The notes under the pieces are model-generated. The model was not told the DNA's origin and searched no databases. It worked only from the letters and a program-made list of their open reading frames with translations. A stretch of 64,000 nucleotides of DNA from CAWDVR01 sp044869805 (GTDB lineage Bacteria; Acidobacteriota; Thermoanaerobaculia; Multivoradales; SZUA-115), in the NCBI GenBank assembly GCA_044869805.1, contig JBIOXV010000157.1:1-64000 (forward strand), written 5' to 3'. This document shows, piece after piece, positions 59,410 to 64,000 of this stretch; positions within the stretch are counted from its first letter, which is position 1; each line of letters starts with the position of its first letter. Both the position numbers and the translations under genes were made by a program.

Positions 59410-60615
59410 CTAGGGTTCGGCCACGAGGGCCAGATCGAGGCCGTAGGAGCCTTCGGCGCCACTCACGCCTTCGACGCGCACGAAGTAGCGGCCTCCGGCG
59501 AGGTTCTTTACCAGGCGGAAGTTGTCGCCGCTGCCTGCGTCGTCGTCGGTCGCGATGAGCGTGCCCTGCTTGTCGTAGAGGCTGCCGAAAGTGTCGACCG
59601 AGCCGGTGGACTCGATCTCCACGGTCCTCTGGCTGGTGAGAACGAAGGTGAAGAAGTCGTCGTCGTCGTCGGTGGCACTGTCGAGCGCGCCCGAGGCGCT
59701 TACCCCGGCGCTGAGCGGGGCGCCACAGAAGAGCGTGTCGCCCTGGTCGCTGCCGGTGGGGCAGAGGGCGAAGTACTTGACGTCGAGCGTGTAGCCGTAG
59801 GCGTCCTCGGGGGCCAGCAGCAGGCTGTAGGTGCCCGGGTAAAGCACGGCGGCCACCAGGTCGCCAGGGTCGGCGAGCTCGCCACCCGCGAGCCCCGTGG
59901 TCCGCCCGCAGGACTGGCCGTTGTGGATGTCGGCCGAGAGATAGCCGTCCGGCGCCGAGACGCGCAGGACGCCCGGTACCTCGAAGGCGCCGGACAGCAC
60001 GTCGCCGTCCCACTCCTGGATGCCCTGGACGACCTCGCCGTACCAGCTCTCGCCGATCTCGTCGCCGGCGATCGGGGTGGCCGAGACGCCGCAGCTCGTC
60101 GGAGGGTCGGTCGGCCCGATGGAGAGGTCGACGGGCTCTGGGTCCTCGCTCTCGGTCGAGAGGTCCAGGCTCCAAGCGGTCGTGAGCTTGATCCCCGAGA
60201 GCGTCTTCTCGGGGTCCTCGGGGGTGACCTGGAAGTAGAAGGTGCCGTCGTCCTCGATCCACTCGACGGCCGTCGCCGTGCCCTCCGCGACGGGGGTGTA
60301 GTCCGGGTCGTTGGGGTCGGGGTCGACGCAGTCGGTGCCGAGGAACAGGAGCTTGGGAGCCGGCGAGTCGCCCGGAGTGGCGGCGGCGACGGTCAGCATG
60401 CCTGCGGCGGAGGGCTGTACCTTGAAGATCCGAACGGTGGAGATCGGGTCGCCGTAGTCGTGCACCGTCGAGCCCAGGGTGACGGTGGTGGCGGCGTTGC
60501 AGTCGTCCGCACGGTCCGCGCGTGCGGCCTGTGGTGCGAAGGTGGCGCCGAGGACGAGCGCGGTGTGGAGCGAACGGACGGCGAAGCGCTGGCGAAGCGA
60601 ACTGCGAGCGAGCAT
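59410..60615 (-). CDS. Secreted protein with PPC-like C-terminal domain
   Basis: The ATG at 60615 follows AGGGAGA. The 401-residue product has a signal peptide (residues about 1-33, ending APQAARA). Three beta domains follow, each resembling a bacterial pre-peptidase C-terminal (PPC) domain: VRIFKVQPSAAGMLTVAAAT, a middle part with LRVSAPDGYLSADIHNG, and the clearest one, DDDDDFFTFVLTSQRTVEIE to GGRYFVRVEG. PPC domains often bind polymers or assist export. No catalytic domain is seen. Confidence 0.75.
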   Translation of the reverse strand: MLARSSLRQRFAVRSLHTALVLGATFAPQAARADRADDCNAATTVTLGSTVHDYGDPISTVRIFKVQPSAAGMLTVAAATPGDSPAPKLLFLGTDCVDPDPNDPDYTPVAEGTATAVEWIEDDGTFYFQVTPEDPEKTLSGIKLTTAWSLDLSTESEDPEPVDLSIGPTDPPTSCGVSATPIAGDEIGESWYGEVVQGIQEWDGDVLSGAFEVPGVLRVSAPDGYLSADIHNGQSCGRTTGLAGGELADPGDLVAAVLYPGTYSLLLAPEDAYGYTLDVKYFALCPTGSDQGDTLFCGAPLSAGVSASGALDSATDDDDDFFTFVLTSQRTVEIESTGSVDTFGSLYDKQGTLIATDDDAGSGDNFRLVKNLAGGRYFVRVEGVSGAEGSYGLDLALVAEP

Positions 60616-60627
60616 GGTTTCTCCCTG

Positions 60628-60650
60628 GGCCGGGCGCTTGGCGCCCGGCC
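60628..60650 (-). promoter_or_regulatory. Perfect hairpin just upstream of the PPC-like gene
   Basis: Ten-base arms GGCCGGGCGC and GCGCCCGGCC flank TTG. The hairpin ends 12 bases before the ATG, almost touching the AGGGAGA ribosome binding site, a placement like that at 5590-5612. Confidence 0.45.
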
Positions 60651-60859
60651 GGAATCGGTGAGCTGGAGCTCGGTTGCAGGGATCCCTGATCGGTCGGAGG
60701 ACGTCTCCGAGCGAAGCGATCAGGAGCTCGCCGGCCGGCGAATCAGAAGCGGGTGATCAGCCCTTCCCTTGCCTCTGGGAAGGACTAACGGCGGGGATGG
60801 GTTGATTGGCGGCGAAGGAGGAAAGAGTGCTATAGCGAGGGCTCAAGTTTTGTGATGAA

Positions 60860-62107
60860 ATGAGGTCCAGCACAACGGCGCGAGTCGAGGAATCGACCTC
60901 TGTGAGCGTTCGTACATTCGCCTCCGGCTGGATCCCGTCGCGATGGCGGCGCCCCGGCCGTCCTGAAGCGGCGCCCGTCGTGGGTGGGGCGTCCGGCGAG
61001 CGGTCCGCGCCCTTCACCGACTACCTTTCGAGCCTCGGTCCGCAGGGGGATCCGCCGACTCCGCTCGCGTTTCAGAGAGTCCGCCGGCAGTTGCGGACGG
61101 CGCTCGTCGCGGAGCTCAAGAGGCGCGGGCTGTGGGAGGCTCCGCCCACCTATGTGGGGGTGCTCGGAGCGGCGAGCTGGAGCTCGACGGAGGGAGCCTG
61201 GCAGCGGGACCGCGCGCTCGAGGAGCTGGTCGCGGACTCCTATGCCTTCATCTTCGTCGAGCGGCTCGGAAGCCTGCTCGCTCAGCTCCGGGTCAAGCCC
61301 AACGTCGAGGGCCTGGTGCGCCTCAACATCCGCCACTTCCTCCACGAGCGCCAGCGCGAGCACGATCCGATCGGGTTTCGGGTCTTCGAGGCGCTGCGCA
61401 ACGGCCTCCGCGACGCCGTCGAGGAGGGGGAGATGAAGATCGTCGAGGGCGATCCCCGCATCCGCGGCGACACAGTGCTGGAGTTCACCTCCGGGCCCCG
61501 CGCGCCGACCGGCGCCGGGAGCGAGCTCGCCGCGATCGTCCGCGGCTGGGGCGACGAGCTGCTGCCCGAGCTCGTGACCGCCCAGGGCCGGGCCCGGCTC
61601 GCCGTGGCGGAGAAGCTTCGCCGCCTGCTCTCCCAGCTCCGGGAGACCGATTGGCGATCGTTTCGCGTCAAGGACCTGCTCGATCCCCTGAAGCAGGACG
61701 TCCGGGCGCGCTGGGGCGCGCTCTTCGAGGCCGAGGTTGGAGAAGCTGGTGGTGAAGGCGAGGGCCAGGGGCTGCGGGAGCTGGTGCGGCGCATCGAGCC
61801 CAGCCGCCAGCTCGAGGAACGCGACTCCTTCCGCGCCCTGGTCAACTGCGTCGGCGGCCTGATCGCCGAGCTCAGAGCCGGTGGCTCGACACACCGCCAC
61901 CTCGAGACCCTGTGGGGCTTTCTTCGCGCGCACGCGCTCGCCGGTGAAGGAGATGCGCTCCCCTCGCAGCGCAAGCTCGCGGTCTGGCTCGGCGTGCCGC
62001 GCGACCGGCTGCCGGCGCTCTACGAGACGCTGGCGCGCTTCGTCGAGCGGTGCCTGCGCTCCCTGGCGGCGCCTTCCACCGGCCAGCTCGTCGCGGAGGG
62101 GACGTGA
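60860..62107 (+). CDS. Unrecognised protein, possibly a diverged sigma-like regulator
   Basis: The ATG at 60860 gives 415 residues; the conserved-looking part begins near residue 50 (FTDYLSSLGPQGDPPTPLAF), so the real start may be further in. A helical region (ELVADSYAFIFVERLGSLLA, then LVRLNIRHFLHERQREHDP) weakly recalls sigma-70 region 2, and the C-terminal segment (SQRKLAVWLGVPRDRLPALY) looks like a helix-turn-helix. No family is recognised with confidence. Its stop overlaps the next ATG (TGATG), and that gene encodes a one-helix membrane protein. The layout recalls sigma/anti-sigma pairs. Confidence 0.6.
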   Translation: MRSSTTARVEESTSVSVRTFASGWIPSRWRRPGRPEAAPVVGGASGERSAPFTDYLSSLGPQGDPPTPLAFQRVRRQLRTALVAELKRRGLWEAPPTYVGVLGAASWSSTEGAWQRDRALEELVADSYAFIFVERLGSLLAQLRVKPNVEGLVRLNIRHFLHERQREHDPIGFRVFEALRNGLRDAVEEGEMKIVEGDPRIRGDTVLEFTSGPRAPTGAGSELAAIVRGWGDELLPELVTAQGRARLAVAEKLRRLLSQLRETDWRSFRVKDLLDPLKQDVRARWGALFEAEVGEAGGEGEGQGLRELVRRIEPSRQLEERDSFRALVNCVGGLIAELRAGGSTHRHLETLWGFLRAHALAGEGDALPSQRKLAVWLGVPRDRLPALYETLARFVERCLRSLAAPSTGQLVAEGT

Positions 62108-63111
62108 TGCGCGAGCTGCCCCGTGACGAGGAGCTGCGGCAGCGGACTGCGGAGGCACTCGCTCGCCTGCGGGGGAGCGACCGTGGCGACGAGCCCGGAG
62201 CGGGCCACGGGGAGCCGCGGCGGGACCCGCAAGCCGGCGACCTCTATGTCAGCGACGAGAGCGCCGACTACGCGGTCCAGTGGCTGGTCCTGGGCGCGGA
62301 GCCGCAACACCCGGGCCGTCTACAAGTCGTGGTCGCGGACTCGGCGCCCTTCGCCGCCGGCGCTGATGTCGTGGTTCCCCGGGATGCGCCGCCCGGGCCC
62401 CTGACCCTGCGGCCACGGTTCGCGGTGTCGATCGAGCCGCGCGACCTGGCTCCCGGTAACCGGGTCGGGCACCTCGGCGACGAGTGGGTCTCGCAGGTCC
62501 GGGAGCGCCTGGCAGGTCTTGCCTCCGGCACCTACCGGCCGACAGTCCTGGAAGAGGAGACCGAGGCCGACCCCGAGTACCAAGACTGGGTCGAGGAGGT
62601 GCTCGAGCCGGCCTGCGCGGCGCTCGGCGCGGCGGATCGAGCGCCGGGCCGAGCGGGGGCGCCGGAGCGCGCGCCTCGATGGCCGCAGGCGCTCGCGGCG
62701 GTCTTTCTGCTGACCTCGATCGGGCTCTCGGTCTGGGTGGTGGAGCTGCGGCAGACGGTGGAAGTCCTTTCCGAACCTGCGGTGCTATCCGCGGTTCAGG
62801 TGGTCGTCGGAGAAGGGTCGAGGTCGCCGGAGGAGATCAGCGCGCCGCCGGGGACGAGCCTTCTGCTGATCGAGGTCGTCCTCGACGACGGCATCGAGGC
62901 CTACGACCAGTACCGTGTCGAGCTTTGGGACCGCTCCGTGCGGCTACTCGATTCCGGGCCGCAGCCGGGGCAGCCCGGCACGGTCTATCCGATCGTGTTG
63001 CCTCGGATCAGGTTCCCGGACGGTGAGTACCGAATGATCCTCTATGGCGAAACGCCGCAGGGCTCGAAGCTGATCGAGGAGCGGCGGCTCCTGGTCGAAA
63101 GCGAGCGCTGA
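62107..63111 (+). CDS. Single-pass membrane protein, anti-sigma-like layout
   Basis: The ATG overlaps the previous stop. The 334-residue product has a long N-terminal cytoplasmic part (about 200 residues) with YVSDESADYAVQWLVLGAE and RFAVSIEPRDLAPGN, one membrane helix near 204-226 (WPQALAAVFLLTSIGLSVWV), and an outer beta domain of about 100 residues with TSLLLIEVVLDDGIEAYDQY and FPDGEYRMILYGE. No zinc motif is visible. It could transmit a signal from outside to the coupled upstream protein; this is inferred from topology only. Confidence 0.65.
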   Translation: MRELPRDEELRQRTAEALARLRGSDRGDEPGAGHGEPRRDPQAGDLYVSDESADYAVQWLVLGAEPQHPGRLQVVVADSAPFAAGADVVVPRDAPPGPLTLRPRFAVSIEPRDLAPGNRVGHLGDEWVSQVRERLAGLASGTYRPTVLEEETEADPEYQDWVEEVLEPACAALGAADRAPGRAGAPERAPRWPQALAAVFLLTSIGLSVWVVELRQTVEVLSEPAVLSAVQVVVGEGSRSPEEISAPPGTSLLLIEVVLDDGIEAYDQYRVELWDRSVRLLDSGPQPGQPGTVYPIVLPRIRFPDGEYRMILYGETPQGSKLIEERRLLVESER

Positions 63112-63240
63112 GCGCCGGGTGTCTCGATCGCGAGCGCCATGGCCCCGCGCGCTCTCGGACCTCGCGTTTCTCTTCGGACCTGCGCCCGGCGCCGGCGGCC
63201 GCATCCCGGCCGATCGAGTGAGCCGGGAGCTGCCCACGAA

Positions 63241-64000
63241 ATGACCGCAGACGGCGATCTCTCGAGGTCGCGGCCACGCCGCCTGCAAGCACCCTTCCTC
63301 GGGGCTTGCCTGCTGCTCGCCGGCTGCGGCGACCCGCAAAGCCCTTCCGCGTCGCTCTCCTACGACCTCGAGCAAGGCGAGTTCCTCCAGGTCAGCGTCG
63401 AGCAGCTCGGCACTGATGTCGCGCTCGAGCTGCGCGACCAACGAGACCGGCTGGTTGCCAGGGTGGACAGCCCCAACGGCGCGCAGGGAACGGAGGACCT
63501 GGTGGCGATCGCCAAGCACCCTGGCCGCCACTCCCTCGAGGTGAGGTCCGACGCCGCGCCGGGAATGGCTTCTTACCGGATCTCGCACGTCGAGCGCCGC
63601 CCCGCCACGTCCGACGACCGGGCGCTGGTGGCTGCGGACAATGACTACCGAAAGGGACGGGCGCTCGCCCGAGAGGGACACCTCGACGAGGCGATCGGGA
63701 GGTTCCGAGCTGCCTTTCCCACCTTCGAGCGTCTCGGGCTTCCGGGCCGGCAGGCCGCCGCGCTGCTCGGCCTCTGCGAGGCGCACGAGGCTCTCGGCAA
63801 GCTGCAGGTCGCGGTGGCCTTCTGTGACCGCGCAGTAGAGCACTTCCGAGAGCAGCCCGATCCTTACTTCCTGGGAGCCGCGCTGCGGGTCGGCGGCTTG
63901 CTGCGGGTGAGGCTCGGCCAGCCCGAACGGGCCCTCCAGCCGCTCACCGACGCACGCCGGCTTTTCGAGTCCGCCGGCGCCCCGGAAGCTGCGGCGCTTT
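63241..64000 (+). CDS. TPR lipoprotein, truncated by window end (CHAT domain expected)
   Basis: The ATG at 63241 has GGGAG about 11 bases upstream. At least 253 codons are present and the frame is open at the edge. The signal ends LLLAGC, a lipobox (Cys about 29). A PPC-like beta domain follows (SYDLEQGEFLQVSVEQLGTD, then VARVDSPNGAQGTEDLVAIA), then TPR repeats (ARALAREGHLDEAIGRFRAA, LGLCEAHEALGKLQVAVAF). This N-terminal layout is typical of acidobacterial CHAT-domain lipoproteins, so a CHAT domain probably lies beyond 64000. It follows two regulatory-type genes after a 129-base gap. Confidence 0.75.
   Translation, partial: MTADGDLSRSRPRRLQAPFLGACLLLAGCGDPQSPSASLSYDLEQGEFLQVSVEQLGTDVALELRDQRDRLVARVDSPNGAQGTEDLVAIAKHPGRHSLEVRSDAAPGMASYRISHVERRPATSDDRALVAADNDYRKGRALAREGHLDEAIGRFRAAFPTFERLGLPGRQAAALLGLCEAHEALGKLQVAVAFCDRAVEHFREQPDPYFLGAALRVGGLLRVRLGQPERALQPLTDARRLFESAGAPEAAAL

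Overview
The window is about 64 kb of GC-rich bacterial chromosome (near 70% G+C, strong G/C bias at third codon positions). The best taxonomic hint is an ADOP-type duplicated permease behind a PadR regulator, an arrangement typical of Acidobacteriota. Secreted repeat-rich proteins, CHAT/TPR lipoproteins and a TIGR02999-type ECF sigma factor fit that phylum. No rRNA, tRNA, CRISPR array, phage or IS element was seen. Most genes have a GGAGG-like ribosome binding site, and several starts are GTG or TTG.

Layout. 1-5.6 kb (minus): the start of a secreted protein and two secreted six-Asp-box proteins. 5.7-9.7 kb (minus): alpha-carbonic anhydrase, DUF2721 membrane protein, TPR lipoprotein, a small ORF and a MiaE-like diiron protein. 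9.8-14.3 kb (plus): DUF3574 lipoprotein, TPR-CHAT lipoprotein, ECF sigma factor and membrane anti-sigma-like protein, overlapping or closely spaced. 14.4-17.5 kb: PadR regulator plus ADOP permease. 17.6-23.8 kb: a promoter and a tight five-gene operon (TrpB2-like enzyme, aldehyde dehydrogenase, DUF4442 hotdog protein, acyl-CoA ligase, acyltransferase). 24-25.2 kb: SRPBCC protein and a HicBA toxin-antitoxin pair. 25.1-33.7 kb: secreted clan GH-A hydrolase, deoC, a TIR-NB-ARC-TPR STAND protein and an ALDH16-type dehydrogenase. 33.8-38.2 kb: secreted papain-like protein, ComEC-like MBL hydrolase, cardiolipin synthase-like protein. 38.3-44.6 kb: epimerase, VKOR/SPW membrane protein, EEP hydrolase, toroid protein and SCO1 protein. 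44.6-52.3 kb (minus): three more tandem Asp-box paralogues downstream of an ECF sigma factor. 52.5-59.3 kb: IPTL-CTERM-like protein, a CCCCTA/TAGGGG repeat cluster, adenosine deaminase, ImuB and ImuA, and L-2-hydroxyglutarate oxidase. 59.4-64 kb: a secreted PPC-like protein and a second regulatory cluster leading to a lipoprotein truncated by the window edge.

How the genes may work together. Two loci pair a TPR lipoprotein (with a CHAT domain in the first, expected in the second) with regulator-like and membrane-anchored proteins. This suggests CHAT-protease control of a sigma factor without CRISPR. The five Asp-box paralogues form a secreted propeller family; the tandem trio may be run by the adjacent sigma factor. 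The TrpB2 operon looks like an uncharacterised lipid or amino-acid conjugate pathway. The TIR-NB-ARC gene, of lower GC, lies between two genes whose products act in sequence in deoxyribose catabolism, and looks like an acquired defence gene.
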